Assembly: GCA_028355015.1 (NCBI GenBank)
Contig: JAOMRN010000003.1
Span: 124,001-188,000, forward strand
Origin: MGIIb-O2 sp002494975
GTDB lineage: Archaea; Thermoplasmatota; Poseidoniia; Poseidoniales; Thalassarchaeaceae
DNA: 64,000 nt
Direction of reading: 5' to 3'
In this document: positions 7,429 through 15,798 of the stretch, piece by piece
How the letters are laid out: each line of letters opens with the position of its first letter
Position numbering within the stretch: the first letter of the stretch is position 1
Program-made: the position numbers and the translations under genes
Notes under the pieces: model-generated
The model's database searches: none
What the model was told of the DNA's origin: nothing
The model's input: only the letters and a program-made list of their open reading frames with translations

Positions 7429-9186
7429 TCATTCATCTTTTTCTCTAAATTCTTCTAAGCCCCTTTGGCCTCTTGGTCTGAAGTTAATAGGTTCTAATGA
7501 TGTTATCATTTTCTTTTCATTGATTGTTTCATTCTCATCAATCTTTGTAATTTCAGGTCTATTTTTTTTTCTAATTTCCAAAATAAAATTGGCAGCAGCA
7601 ATTTCTTCCTCTCCAATTTTCACTCTGAAATTTTTCATATTTGATAGGTCTTCATGTGCCTTTCTCGGCAACTTTCTTCTTATGCGGTGAACAGCTCTTT
7701 GCATATTCTTTTCTTTTCTTTCTGCGGATTTTTTCGCGGTCTCATCTTTTGTTCCTTCTGCTACAAGAACCATTACTTCTCCTTCACGGTGCCTACCTGT
7801 TCTACCTCTTCTTTGTATTGTTCTTATCTCACTCCCCACGGGTTCATAAAAAATTACTAAATCAGCACTTGGGATATCTAAACCTTCTTCTGCAACAGAT
7901 GTCGCTACTAACACATTATATTCTCCCTCTCTAAATTTATCAAGAACTTCGATTTGTTGTTTAGGCTTTAGGCCTTTTTTCCCAGCTCTATCGGACTGCC
8001 CTATGACTTGAACTGATTTCACATCTTTTAGATCATCTAATGCTCTATCTAATGATTCGACTGTATTCCTAAAAGAAGCAAAGACAATGATTTTACTATT
8101 GGGATCTCTTCTCAACCTATGTCTTATCAATCTCCTTACCGTTCCTACTTTGGTATGTATTTCGTCCATCTCATCTAAACTCTTTTTTAATTCCAATATT
8201 CGGGGGTCTTTATGGAACATTTTCAAAGATTTACTCATTTTTTCGCCGTCATTTGAATTATCTAAAAATTCTCTTGCTGCAGTGATTCCTTGCGTCAGGA
8301 GATGATTAATTAGATGATTCAAAGTCATTGCAGTAGCAATCTGGGAGACAGATGAATAAGCCCGTGTATCTCCAAGAGATATGGCGCTCTGAGCTCTCAT
8401 CTGTGCTTCTTTCAATCCTCCGAAAGATGGGTGTCCAGGTCTGATATACCTCCCCATTCTTCTTTGTTGATTGACAATTCCATTTATCCAGAGTTCTAGT
8501 GGTTTGACTAACTCTCTTATTTTTTCAGGCACATTGACAATTATTTCTTGTATTTCTAGGCCCGCAAGATATTCCTCAAGCATTGGTTCCTTTGCGGTTC
8601 TTATGTGTATTCTTTCAACTTTTAATCTTTCACAGATTTCTGCAACAAGTTCTGTTTTAGACCCTGGGCTTGCAGTCATAGCCAAAATTAGAGGTTCTTT
8701 AGCATTTGAATTATATAATTCCGCTGTTCGAGCCATAGCATGCTTACCTGTACTATGGTGTGCCTCGTCAATAATAAGATGTGAACAATTTTTAAGATCT
8801 AAAATTCCATTCGTCACATCATTTCTTACTACATGTGGAGTTGCAACTATAATACGTGATGAATCCCATAAGTTTTTTCTTTTTTCCGGAGGTGTCCCTC
8901 CGGTCATAGAAATAACGTTAATATGATTTATATTTTTGATTACTCTTTTCAGGTCTCTTACATGTTGATCTACCAATGGGTTTGTTGGGGCAATAAAAAG
9001 TATCCACCCCTTATTTTCACTCAGCATCTCTGCAATTGTCATCCATGCCACAGCAGTCTTTCCAGCAGCAGTTGGGAGTACTAAAAGTATGGAACCAGTC
9101 AGGGCTTCATCAACTGCCTCTAATTGATATGCGCGTGCATCTACGGTGCCATCTACGATGCCAGTATGTTGGACCACGCGTCGCAT
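7429..9186 (-). CDS. hef: Hef/FANCM-type superfamily 2 helicase without nuclease domain
   Basis: This DNA helicase or translocase is of the archaeal Hef (FANCM) type, which acts on stalled forks and branched DNA. Visible motifs are PTAAGKT (38-44, Walker A), APTNPLVDQH (Ia), DEAH (140-143), TASP (171-174), ATSVAEEGLD and QRRGRTGR (about 457-464). The 585 residues cover the two RecA-like lobes with the helical insert between them. They end in a basic tail rather than the XPF-like nuclease and HhH domains found in full-length Hef of Thermococcales. The gene lies convergent to the HdrB-like gene and is divergent from the ribosomal operon. The symbol is by homology to the helicase half only. Confidence 0.88.
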   Translation of the reverse strand: MRRVVQHTGIVDGTVDARAYQLEAVDEALTGSILLVLPTAAGKTAVAWMTIAEMLSENKGWILFIAPTNPLVDQHVRDLKRVIKNINHINVISMTGGTPPEKRKNLWDSSRIIVATPHVVRNDVTNGILDLKNCSHLIIDEAHHSTGKHAMARTAELYNSNAKEPLILAMTASPGSKTELVAEICERLKVERIHIRTAKEPMLEEYLAGLEIQEIIVNVPEKIRELVKPLELWINGIVNQQRRMGRYIRPGHPSFGGLKEAQMRAQSAISLGDTRAYSSVSQIATAMTLNHLINHLLTQGITAAREFLDNSNDGEKMSKSLKMFHKDPRILELKKSLDEMDEIHTKVGTVRRLIRHRLRRDPNSKIIVFASFRNTVESLDRALDDLKDVKSVQVIGQSDRAGKKGLKPKQQIEVLDKFREGEYNVLVATSVAEEGLDIPSADLVIFYEPVGSEIRTIQRRGRTGRHREGEVMVLVAEGTKDETAKKSAERKEKNMQRAVHRIRRKLPRKAHEDLSNMKNFRVKIGEEEIAAANFILEIRKKNRPEITKIDENETINEKKMITSLEPINFRPRGQRGLEEFREKDE

Positions 9187-9254
9187 AGGTGAACGACCTC
9201 AAGGACAGGGTTCAAAATAGTTACACACCTAGCCTTTTTCATTATTGATGCAGA

Positions 9255-9271
9255 GGCCAGAATATTTGGCC
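9255..9271. repeat. Short inverted repeat in the divergent hef/rpl3 promoter region
   Basis: GGCCA (9255-9259) pairs with TGGCC (9267-9271) across a 7-base AT-rich loop. It lies between the divergent helicase and ribosomal-protein genes and could be an operator or part of the leader RNA. The rest of 9187-9300 shows no gene. Confidence 0.3.
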
Positions 9272-9300
9272 CCCGATTCTTTCATAAAGGGATGGTAGGT

Positions 9301-9444
9301 CGCAAGGCCGCTTACAACGTGAGATACCAGACACTATAGGGCAATGCACAAGCAACCCGCAGACCAAAACAACATTCGGGGTTTTGGTTCGGTGTCACGG
9401 TGTCTCCTTGACGTTACAAGCCCGGCAAAAAGCCGCACTGCGGC
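9301..9444 (+). ncRNA. Candidate structured leader RNA upstream of rpl3
   Basis: This non-coding stretch folds into nested helices by inspection. An outer stem pairs CTT (9311-9313) with AAG (9418-9420) and AACGT (9316-9320) with ACGTT (9411-9415). A second helix pairs AGACAC (9329-9334) with GTGTCT (9400-9405). Inside lie a small GGG..CCC arm (about 9339-9358) and an 8-bp hairpin ACCAAAAC/GTTTTGGT (9363-9370 with 9381-9388). A separate hairpin GCCGC-ACT-GCGGC follows at 9432-9444, about 20 bases before the uL3 ribosome binding site. It is richer in G and C than the coding sequence around it. No match to tRNA, 5S, SRP or RNase P RNA was recognised. It could be an autoregulatory ribosomal-protein leader or an independent RNA. 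Confidence 0.45.
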
Positions 9445-9477
9445 CTGATGTTGGTTAAAAAAAAGGAGGAAGCAAAA

Positions 9478-10557
9478 ATGGCTGACCGTAGTAAACCCCG
9501 CCGTGGTAGCATGGGCTTTAGCCCTAGAAAAAGGGCTATTCGACCATATGGTCGTATCACATCATGGCCTGAAACAGATGCATCAGAGATTAGAGTACAA
9601 GGATTTGCTGGCTGGAAAGCCGGAATGACTCATGTATTAATCAGAGATACTAATCCTCATTCAACATCTGCAGGTCAGGAAGTAAGGAAAGCGGTTACAG
9701 TAGTTGAAGCACCTCCAATGAGCGTTCTTGCTGTAAGAGGCTACAAGATGACTCCATATGGTATGCAGACTTCAGGGGAGTTTTGGGTTAACGCTTCAGA
9801 TGAAGGCCCCCAAGGACTCATGCCTCGTTTTGCAAATCAATCACGCGGTGAACGCGATGCAGATGAGGGTCGCAAGCCTGAGAAGAGAGCAGGTCGAATT
9901 CCTGGTAGAAGTAACGGTTCATCCGAGGCGGCTTTTGAAGCATTAGTTAATGCAGATTTATGCGATGTTAGGATGATAGTAGCTACTCAGCCAGCTATGG
10001 TCAAAAGCATTAGTAGCAAAACTCCTGAAATAATGGAAGTCGGTCTAGTTGGCGGCGACAATAATGAGAAATTAATGTGGGCTAAAGAGCGTTTAGGTGG
10101 TTTAATTACAGTCGCAGATGTTTATGACATAGGTACTGAAATTGACGTCATCGGTGTTACTAAAGGTAAAGGATGGCAAGGTTCTATCAAAAGATGGGGT
10201 ATTAAATTACTAAGCCACAAAAACAGTAAGCGCCGAAGACAAGGTGGTAACATGGGAGATTTCGGTACTGGATATGTAAGGAAGACTATAAGGCAAGCAG
10301 GTCAGACAGGTTATCATCAGAGAACCGAAATGAACAAGAGAGTTCTGAGAATTTCAGAACCGAACGAATCAGATATTACTCCAGAGGGCGGATTCTTACA
10401 TTATGGTGAAGTTTCAAATGATTACATGATTATTGAAGGTAGTTTGCCTGGCCCAGCAAAGAGGATGTTAAGGTTCCGTGACGCAATCCGTCCACGTTCC
10501 GCTAAGCCAGAAGTAGATCTTACTTACGTCAGTACATCATCAAAGCAGGGGGTCTGA
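9478..10557 (+). CDS. rpl3: Ribosomal protein uL3
   Basis: This is the first gene of the large ribosomal protein operon. uL3 binds 23S rRNA near the peptidyl-transferase centre. The start is the ATG at 9478, not the in-frame ATG at 9448: AAGGAGG (about 9462-9468) lies at the right distance, and the protein then begins MADRSKPRRGSMGF as archaeal uL3 does. Family landmarks are WKAGMTHV near the N-terminus, GVTKGKGWQGSIKRWG, MGDFGTGYVRKTIRQAGQTGYH and NDYMIIEGSLPGP. It has 359 residues. rpl4 starts four bases after its stop. Confidence 0.96.
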   Translation: MADRSKPRRGSMGFSPRKRAIRPYGRITSWPETDASEIRVQGFAGWKAGMTHVLIRDTNPHSTSAGQEVRKAVTVVEAPPMSVLAVRGYKMTPYGMQTSGEFWVNASDEGPQGLMPRFANQSRGERDADEGRKPEKRAGRIPGRSNGSSEAAFEALVNADLCDVRMIVATQPAMVKSISSKTPEIMEVGLVGGDNNEKLMWAKERLGGLITVADVYDIGTEIDVIGVTKGKGWQGSIKRWGIKLLSHKNSKRRRQGGNMGDFGTGYVRKTIRQAGQTGYHQRTEMNKRVLRISEPNESDITPEGGFLHYGEVSNDYMIIEGSLPGPAKRMLRFRDAIRPRSAKPEVDLTYVSTSSKQGV

Positions 10558-10561
10558 ATAA

Positions 10562-11440
10562 ATGAAAGTAAAAACTTACAATTTAGTTTCCAATGTTGAA
10601 CAAGAAGAGTTAGATGCGGGATTACTTGCAGAATCATATGTAGTGGAAACTACAGATGGTAAAAATGTGACTCTGCCATCAATGTTTGAGAGTGAGATAC
10701 GCGAAGATTTAGTGCGTTCAGCAGTACACGCATCTCGTGCCAATAGGAGGCAGGCATATGGTCACAACGAGCATGACGGTAAGAGAGCCCCTCAACCTGG
10801 AATGAAACATTCCGTTGAATGGTGGGGTAAGGGACGAGGTGTTTCACGAATTATGAGGAAAACCGGTCAAAGAACTGGTGCACAAAATCCTCATACACGC
10901 GGGGGACGTAGAGCTCATGGGCCTAAAGTTGCAAAAGATTGGTCACAGAAATTAAACAGTAAGCAAAGAACTCTTGCTCGTAATTCTGCAATAGCAGCTA
11001 CAATAAATCCCGAGATGGTATCTTCACGAGGTCACAATTTCGATGAAAAAATTCGTTTCCCAATAGTAATCGATGGTTACAAAGAATCTCGTGATGGGTC
11101 CACAGAGAAATACGATGTCGAATCCCTACCTCTTCAAAATTCAACAAGAAAATTCGTTGCCATGATGAGAGGGTTGGGCCTCGGCGGAGATTTAGATCGC
11201 GCAAAATCAGGTAGAAATATACGTGCAGGCAAGGGTACTATGAGAGGTAGAAAATACCGTACTCCAAAGAGCATTCTTCTTGTCGTTGCTAGTCGAGAGG
11301 GTCTACATAAAGCAGCTAGAAACGTACCTGGAGTAGATGTAGTAGCTGCTAAAGATTTGTGTGCTGAAGATTTGGCTCCTGGTGGCGACATGGGTCGCTT
11401 GACAGTTTGGACTAAGGCTGCAATTGAGGCAATGGAGTGA
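10562..11440 (+). CDS. rpl4: Ribosomal protein uL4
   Basis: This large-subunit protein has an extended loop that lines the peptide exit tunnel. The Trp/Gly/Arg-rich loop is evident at about residues 80-125 (WWGKGRGVSRI, RTGAQNPHTRGGRRAHGP). Ahead of it is the usual N-terminal globular domain, and after it the C-terminal portion (SILLVVASREGLHKAARNVP). It has 292 residues. The 3' end overlaps the start of rpl23 as TGATG, which indicates translational coupling. Confidence 0.96.
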   Translation: MKVKTYNLVSNVEQEELDAGLLAESYVVETTDGKNVTLPSMFESEIREDLVRSAVHASRANRRQAYGHNEHDGKRAPQPGMKHSVEWWGKGRGVSRIMRKTGQRTGAQNPHTRGGRRAHGPKVAKDWSQKLNSKQRTLARNSAIAATINPEMVSSRGHNFDEKIRFPIVIDGYKESRDGSTEKYDVESLPLQNSTRKFVAMMRGLGLGGDLDRAKSGRNIRAGKGTMRGRKYRTPKSILLVVASREGLHKAARNVPGVDVVAAKDLCAEDLAPGGDMGRLTVWTKAAIEAME

Positions 11441-11736
11441 TGAAAATGGTTAATCCTTACGATATAATTTTAATGCCTTGGATCACTGAAAAAACTCTAG
11501 AGGCTCGTAGAGTCTCGGATATTGAGAATAACTATAGAGAGAATAATAATCGAATTGAGTTTATTGTGAGGAGAGAATCCACAAAAACACAAATCCGCCA
11601 GGCAGTAGAAATGCTATTAGACGTGAAAGTAGCCAAAGTAAATACGAAGATTACTATTACTGGTAAGCATGCAAGCATCCGCCTTGCAGAAGGTTATGAT
11701 GCAGAGGAGGCGGCGCTAAAGTTAGGCGCTTTCTGA
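11440..11736 (+). CDS. rpl23: Ribosomal protein uL23
   Basis: This protein sits at the exit-tunnel rim and forms the docking site for SRP and the translocon. The core PYDIILMPWITEKTLE is characteristic. Start choice: GTG 11437, ATG 11440 and ATG 11446 are all in frame. ATG 11440 is preferred because it overlaps the rpl4 stop (TGATG), but ATG 11446 (MVNPYD) would match the usual archaeal N-terminus equally well. An internal segment EARRVSDIENNYRENNNRIEF is slightly expanded. Confidence 0.94.
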   Translation: MKMVNPYDIILMPWITEKTLEARRVSDIENNYRENNNRIEFIVRRESTKTQIRQAVEMLLDVKVAKVNTKITITGKHASIRLAEGYDAEEAALKLGAF

Positions 11737-11745
11737 GGTGATATT

Positions 11746-12474
11746 ATGGGTAAGAGAACAAGATCACAGCGTAGAGGTTCAAGTCCTAAAAATAAGGTTT
11801 CAAGCCACAGATTCCCTGCAGCAAATAAGTTGCCTCGGGTCAGTGGAAAAATCGCAGAAGTCGTGGATTTAATTCACAGTCCAGTACACACTACTCCACT
11901 TGCGAAAATCAAGTTTGAAGACGGTGAAGTAGGTCACATGGCAGCACCGGAAGGTATGTCAGTTGGACAAAACATCGCTTTTGGAGACAATGTTTCACTT
12001 AAGCCAGGAAATGTCACTACTCTAGCTCAGATACCTGAAGGAACTCCTGTCTGTAATGTTGAATTAAGACCTGGTGACGGAGGTAAACTTGCAAGGTCAG
12101 GCGGTAATTCTGCATTATTAGAAACTCGTATGGGTGACAAGGTTAGAGTCAGATTGCCTAGCGGCCGTTTGAAAGAATTACATTCAAAATGCCGTGCTAC
12201 GATCGGTGTTTTAGCAGGTCACGGAAGGACTGAAAAACCTCTGATGAAGGCTGGTGCTGCGCATTATCGTGCAAAAGCTCGTGGAAAGTTATATCCAACA
12301 GTTAGTGGAGTAGCTATGAATCCAGTAGATCACCCTCATGGTGGTGGAAATCACCAGGCTGTACATGGTCCTAATTCTGTTAGCCGTAACGCGCCACCGG
12401 GTCAGAAGGTCGGAAATATCGCTCCAAGAAGAACTGGTCGCGGAAGAGTAAGAGTTAGGAATGAGGAGGCATAA
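11746..12474 (+). CDS. rpl2: Ribosomal protein uL2
   Basis: This large-subunit protein lies next to the peptidyl-transferase centre and is needed for subunit association. The 242-residue length is typical for archaea. The highly conserved C-terminal loop MNPVDHPHGGGNHQ is present (about nt 12317-12358), as is the basic N-terminus MGKRTRSQRRG. A GAGGTGA ribosome binding site follows the rpl23 stop. rps19 starts two bases downstream. Confidence 0.97.
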   Translation: MGKRTRSQRRGSSPKNKVSSHRFPAANKLPRVSGKIAEVVDLIHSPVHTTPLAKIKFEDGEVGHMAAPEGMSVGQNIAFGDNVSLKPGNVTTLAQIPEGTPVCNVELRPGDGGKLARSGGNSALLETRMGDKVRVRLPSGRLKELHSKCRATIGVLAGHGRTEKPLMKAGAAHYRAKARGKLYPTVSGVAMNPVDHPHGGGNHQAVHGPNSVSRNAPPGQKVGNIAPRRTGRGRVRVRNEEA

Positions 12475-12476
12475 TT

Positions 12477-12977
12477 ATGGCAAGAAAATCCAAGAAAATG
12501 TTCCGTTCACCAAAACTTGCTCGTCGTCAGGCTAGAAAGCGCCGTTCTCAAATTTCAGAACGTCGTAAGAAAGAATTCCTATGGAGAGGTTACACTCTTG
12601 AAGAACTTCAGGCTATGCCTCTTTACCCTCCAGAAGATGACCTTAGCGCAATATGCATTGCTACATTGATGCCTTCTCGTGCAAAGAGGTCTTTGTCTCG
12701 TGGTCTAAATCTTGATTGCGAGAAATTACTTGATAAAATACGATCTAATAGTTCAGGTAAGGTAATTAGGACTCATTCTCGAAGGATGTATATACTTCCA
12801 GAAATGGTAGGTACTACTATTGGAATCCATAATGGTCGCGATTTCGTTAATGTAGAAATTATTCCAGAAATGATTGGTCATGCTTTAGGTGAATTTGCAA
12901 TGACAAGAAGATCAGTAACTCACACCGGACCTGGTGTAGGTGCAACTAGATCTTCTACACACGTAGCATTGAAGTGA
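12477..12977 (+). CDS. rps19: Ribosomal protein uS19
   Basis: This 30S head protein contacts the large subunit. The C-terminal family core is clear: VKVIRTHSRR-type segment, MVGTTIGIHNGRDFVNVEI, MIGHALGEFAMTR and the terminal GPGVGATRSSTHVALK. The 166-residue form has a basic N-terminal extension (MARKSKKMFRSPKLARRQARK) before the YTLEELQAM segment typical of archaeal uS19. Confidence 0.96.
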   Translation: MARKSKKMFRSPKLARRQARKRRSQISERRKKEFLWRGYTLEELQAMPLYPPEDDLSAICIATLMPSRAKRSLSRGLNLDCEKLLDKIRSNSSGKVIRTHSRRMYILPEMVGTTIGIHNGRDFVNVEIIPEMIGHALGEFAMTRRSVTHTGPGVGATRSSTHVALK

Positions 12978-12986
12978 GGTGAGAAT

Positions 12987-13511
12987 ATGAGTAGAATAAC
13001 AGGTAAATCACAATCCGGATACACACAACTCTTAGAGGGTTCGAACCTAGTTTCTGCACGTGCAGTTAATGTCGATGTTCATCAAAAACATTGTTTGCAT
13101 ATTGCTAAGGCTTTACGTGGCATGAATGCTTCCGATGCGATTTCTTATTTGGAAGATGTAATCGCTGAAAAGAAAGCTATACCATACACTCGTCGTACAC
13201 GAAGAGGCCGCGGAGGAAATACAATGGCGGGCCATAGGAAAGGTAAGATGGGTCCAGGTAAATTTCCTCGAAAAGCATCAAAAGTTTTCATTAAACTAAT
13301 TAATAGTGCTATGGATAATGCTCGACAGAGATATGATACTATTGAACCTGAAGAGATGACAATTACTCATCTTGCATCTCATCGTGGCCAAATCCATCGT
13401 GGATGGAGACCTCGAGCGCAAGGTCGAGCTACTCCTGATAATCACTATCAAGTCAATATCGAAATTTTCCTTGAGCACTTTGGTGAAGAGGAAGATGAGG
13501 ACGAATTCTGA
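12987..13511 (+). CDS. rpl22: Ribosomal protein uL22
   Basis: uL22 lines the exit tunnel with a long beta hairpin. Landmarks are ALRGMNASDAISYLEDVI near the N-terminus, the basic loop RRTRRGRGGNTMAGHRKGKMGPGK, FIKLINSAMDNA and a C-terminal hairpin segment (HRGQIHRGWRPRAQGRA). It ends in an acidic run (GEEEDEDEF). A GAGGTGAG ribosome binding site follows the rps19 stop. Confidence 0.95.
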   Translation: MSRITGKSQSGYTQLLEGSNLVSARAVNVDVHQKHCLHIAKALRGMNASDAISYLEDVIAEKKAIPYTRRTRRGRGGNTMAGHRKGKMGPGKFPRKASKVFIKLINSAMDNARQRYDTIEPEEMTITHLASHRGQIHRGWRPRAQGRATPDNHYQVNIEIFLEHFGEEEDEDEF

Positions 13512-13521
13512 GGTGTCAAAT

Positions 13522-14286
13522 ATGAAACATAACACAATTAGAACTTTCATTAATCGAAATGTTGAGCGTCAGATGGTCAGAGAATATTTGCTCAAAGAAA
13601 CAGAAAGAGCAGGATTCGGTGGGCTCGATTTTAATAGAACACCGGAGGGGACTAAGGTTACCCTACATGCTGAACAAGTAGGTCGAGTTATAGGACGCAG
13701 AGGTAAAGTGATCCATGAACTACAACGCCGCCTACAAGAAGATTTTAATTTAGAGAATCCTCACCTTGAAGTTACGGAAATAGAAGAACAACGCCTTAAC
13801 GCTCAGGTTATGGCAAGCAGATTAGCAAGCTCTCTTGAGAGAGGCTGGTTTTTCCGTAGAGCTGGGCACAGTACAGCGCAGAATATAATGGACGCTGGTG
13901 CAAGAGGTTGTCTAATCATAATCTCTGGTAAAATTACTGGTGCTAGGCACCGCGTAGAAAAATTCCAAAAAGGTCATATCAAATTCTGTGGAGAAACTGC
14001 ACTAGAGTTCATGGATACAGGCTTTTCAGTTTGTGTTAAGAAACTCGGTACAATTGGTTGCACCGTACGAATAATGCGTAAAGGTGTACAATTACCTCAT
14101 GAGATTAAAATCCATGAGCGCCATGAAGTGGGATTAGATCCTATTGATGAAGTTTCAATGATTGAAGCCCCATCAGAAGTTAAAGATACAGATTCAAACG
14201 ATGTCGCTGCTGAAGAAGTAGTCGATTCAGTTCTGCAAAAGATGGCAGATATCGAAGTAAACGAAGAAGTTCAGGAGGAGGAGTGA
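13522..14286 (+). CDS. rps3: Ribosomal protein uS3
   Basis: This 30S protein sits at the mRNA entry channel. A type II KH domain is visible (VGRVIGRRGKVIHELQRRL), followed by the uS3 C-terminal domain (GWFFRRAGHST, GARGCLIIISGKITGARH, KKLGTIGCTVRIM). The start is the ATG at 13522, eleven bases after the rpl22 stop and behind GAGGTG. The frame is open further upstream, but that would overlap rpl22. An acidic C-terminal tail of about 45 residues follows the core. The stop abuts the rpl29 ATG. Confidence 0.96.
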   Translation: MKHNTIRTFINRNVERQMVREYLLKETERAGFGGLDFNRTPEGTKVTLHAEQVGRVIGRRGKVIHELQRRLQEDFNLENPHLEVTEIEEQRLNAQVMASRLASSLERGWFFRRAGHSTAQNIMDAGARGCLIIISGKITGARHRVEKFQKGHIKFCGETALEFMDTGFSVCVKKLGTIGCTVRIMRKGVQLPHEIKIHERHEVGLDPIDEVSMIEAPSEVKDTDSNDVAAEEVVDSVLQKMADIEVNEEVQEEE

Positions 14287-14490
14287 ATGTCTCATCTTTC
14301 ATCTAGAGATATCGATGGAATGAACGTTGAGCAACGTCAACGTCGTCTAGAAGAGCTTCGTGAAGAAATGCTTCAACTACGTGCACAACAAGCACTTGGT
14401 GGATCATCTTCGGATTCAGGTTCTTACAAGGCTACAAGGCGCAGTATAGCGCGTCTTCTAACAAAGATGAATGAGGATTCTCAGGAGTAG
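14287..14490 (+). CDS. rpl29: Ribosomal protein uL29
   Basis: This small helical protein sits near the tunnel exit. Its 67 residues show the two-helix pattern and family phrases IDGMNVEQRQRRLEELREEM, QLRAQQALGG and IARLLTKMNE. It starts immediately after the rps3 stop with GGAGGAG just upstream. Confidence 0.94.
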   Translation: MSHLSSRDIDGMNVEQRQRRLEELREEMLQLRAQQALGGSSSDSGSYKATRRSIARLLTKMNEDSQE

Positions 14491-14498
14491 AGGAATAA

Positions 14499-14798
14499 AT
14501 GGCTGGTATATGCAATCTGTGTGGTTTACCTGATGAATTATGTATCTGCCAAGAAATAGCAAAGGAACAACAAAAAGCAATAATTTCAGTAGTAAGAAGG
14601 AGGTATGGAAAAATGGTAACTATAGTTGAAGGCATCGATGATGTAGCAATAGATATCAATAAACTAGCTAAAATTCTGAAAGGTTATTGTGCAGCTGGTG
14701 GTACAGTTAAAGACCGTACAATTGAACTTCAAGGTGAGCATAAAAAAAGAGCTGCTAAAGTTTTAGAGCAAAATGGATATCAAGTGGAGGTGCGTTAA
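14499..14798 (+). CDS. Translation initiation factor aIF1 (SUI1)
   Basis: aIF1 checks start-codon selection on the 30S subunit. The SUI1 fold is recognisable from VRRRYGKMVTIVEGID, LAKILKGYCAAGGTVKD and IELQGEHKKRAAKVLEQNGY. The N-terminus carries a CNLCGLPDELCIC motif (C-x2-C, C-x-C), a probable zinc site also found in other euryarchaeal aIF1. Its location between uL29 and Rpp29 is a standard archaeal arrangement. It has 99 residues and starts nine bases after the rpl29 stop. Confidence 0.95.
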   Translation: MAGICNLCGLPDELCICQEIAKEQQKAIISVVRRRYGKMVTIVEGIDDVAIDINKLAKILKGYCAAGGTVKDRTIELQGEHKKRAAKVLEQNGYQVEVR

Positions 14799-15059
14799 TT
14801 GACTAATTCTATTCATATGCCTTTCTTATCAAGAGAGATATCAATTATTGATTCAGCAGATCCTACTCTAATAGGGATCAAAGGAAAGGTTCTCGAAGAA
14901 ACTCGACGTACAATTATTGTACAAACACAAAATGGAGAAAAAACATTTGCAAAAGATGTCATCCAATTCACACTCGATTTAGAGAAAAATGTCATTGATG
15001 GTGCCACGGTCACCCAGCGGCCAGAAGATCGAATTAACCGTAAATACAGGAGAAACTAA
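14799..15059 (+). CDS. rnp1: RNase P protein component 1 (Rpp29/Pop4 homologue)
   Basis: This protein subunit of archaeal RNase P trims the 5' leader of pre-tRNA. The Sm-like core reads GIKGKVLEETRRTIIVQTQNGEKTFAK, typical of Rpp29. A TTG start at 14799 is chosen because it follows the aIF1 stop directly and has GGAGGTG upstream; the first in-frame ATG (14817) would remove six residues. It has 86 residues. The C-terminus is basic (PEDRINRKYRRN). Confidence 0.92.
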   Translation: MTNSIHMPFLSREISIIDSADPTLIGIKGKVLEETRRTIIVQTQNGEKTFAKDVIQFTLDLEKNVIDGATVTQRPEDRINRKYRRN

Positions 15060-15060
15060 A

Positions 15061-15393
15061 ATGCGTGATATCGGAGTAGATGTAAAAACACCGGAAGGTG
15101 AATGGGATGGCGATGAAAACTGTCCATTTAATGGGAGCCTTAGAGTACGTGGGCAAATTATTGAAGGAAAAGTATACTCCAGTAACATGTCTGGTTCCAT
15201 TGTCGTCGAGAGAGAAATGACTCGATATATGAAGAAATATGAAAGATATGAGAAGCGTACAAGAAGATATCCTGCTCATCTTCCCTCTTGCATCGGTGAA
15301 GTAAATCCTGGCGATTCAGTTCGAATTATGGAATGTAGGCCTCTTTCAAAGACGGTCAAATTTTGTGTTATAGAGAAAGGTGATCAACAATGA
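15061..15393 (+). CDS. rps17: Ribosomal protein uS17
   Basis: This 16S rRNA-binding 30S protein has 110 residues. Landmarks are CPFNGSLRVRGQIIEGKV, RRYPAHLPSCIGEVNPGDSV and MECRPLSKTVKFCVIEK. The start is the ATG at 15061 (MRDIGVDVKTPE) with AGGAG upstream; the longer open frame would overlap rnp1. The last codons overlap the rpl14 start as ATGA. Confidence 0.95.
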   Translation: MRDIGVDVKTPEGEWDGDENCPFNGSLRVRGQIIEGKVYSSNMSGSIVVEREMTRYMKKYERYEKRTRRYPAHLPSCIGEVNPGDSVRIMECRPLSKTVKFCVIEKGDQQ

Positions 15394-15788
15394 GGGGAAT
15401 TTCAAGTCGTGTAACCAAAGCTTTGCCTACACAGGCAAAAATGGATTGTGCAGACAATACTGGCGCTAAAGTGGTGCAACTAATCAACGTTCTAAAGAAA
15501 GGAGGAGTTGCAGGACGCTATCCTGCAGCTGGCGTAGGTGACATGATTCGTGTGACTGTTCGTAGAGGTACTCCTGAAACTAGAAGACAAATATTTACTG
15601 CAGTAATCATTCGTCAATCAAGGCCATTCCGTAGAGTCGATGGGACATGGGCACGATTCGAAGATAATGCATGCGTTCTAACAAATGAGCGTGGTGATGT
15701 TCAGGGTTCCGACATTAAGGGACCAGTTAGTAGAGAGGCAGCAGAACGCTGGCCTAGAATCGCGGCTACTGCGAAACAAATTGTATGA
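15390..15788 (+). CDS. rpl14: Ribosomal protein uL14
   Basis: This intersubunit-face 50S protein, 132 residues, has the family hallmarks MDCADNTGAKVVQLINVL, PAAGVGDMIRVTVRRGTPE, AVIIRQSRPFRRVDGTW and FEDNACVLTNERGDVQGSDIKGPV. It starts in an ATGA overlap with rps17. Confidence 0.97.
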   Translation: MRGISSRVTKALPTQAKMDCADNTGAKVVQLINVLKKGGVAGRYPAAGVGDMIRVTVRRGTPETRRQIFTAVIIRQSRPFRRVDGTWARFEDNACVLTNERGDVQGSDIKGPVSREAAERWPRIAATAKQIV

Positions 15789-15798
15789 GGTGAGATGA

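Noticed and set aside
8471..8926. 151-codon open frame antisense to the helicase gene
   Set aside because: It overlaps helicase motifs on the other strand and shows no domain.
9200..9235. GGTTCAAAA segment as a tRNA T-loop
   Set aside because: No matching T-stem, anticodon arm or acceptor stem could be formed around it.
13036..13052. GGGTTCGAACC palindrome as a tRNA T-arm
   Set aside because: It is inside rpl22 coding sequence and lacks the rest of a tRNA.
13372..13521. Upstream extension of the uS3 reading frame
   Set aside because: It would overlap uL22 by about 140 bases; ATG 13522 has a ribosome binding site and gives the normal uS3 N-terminus.
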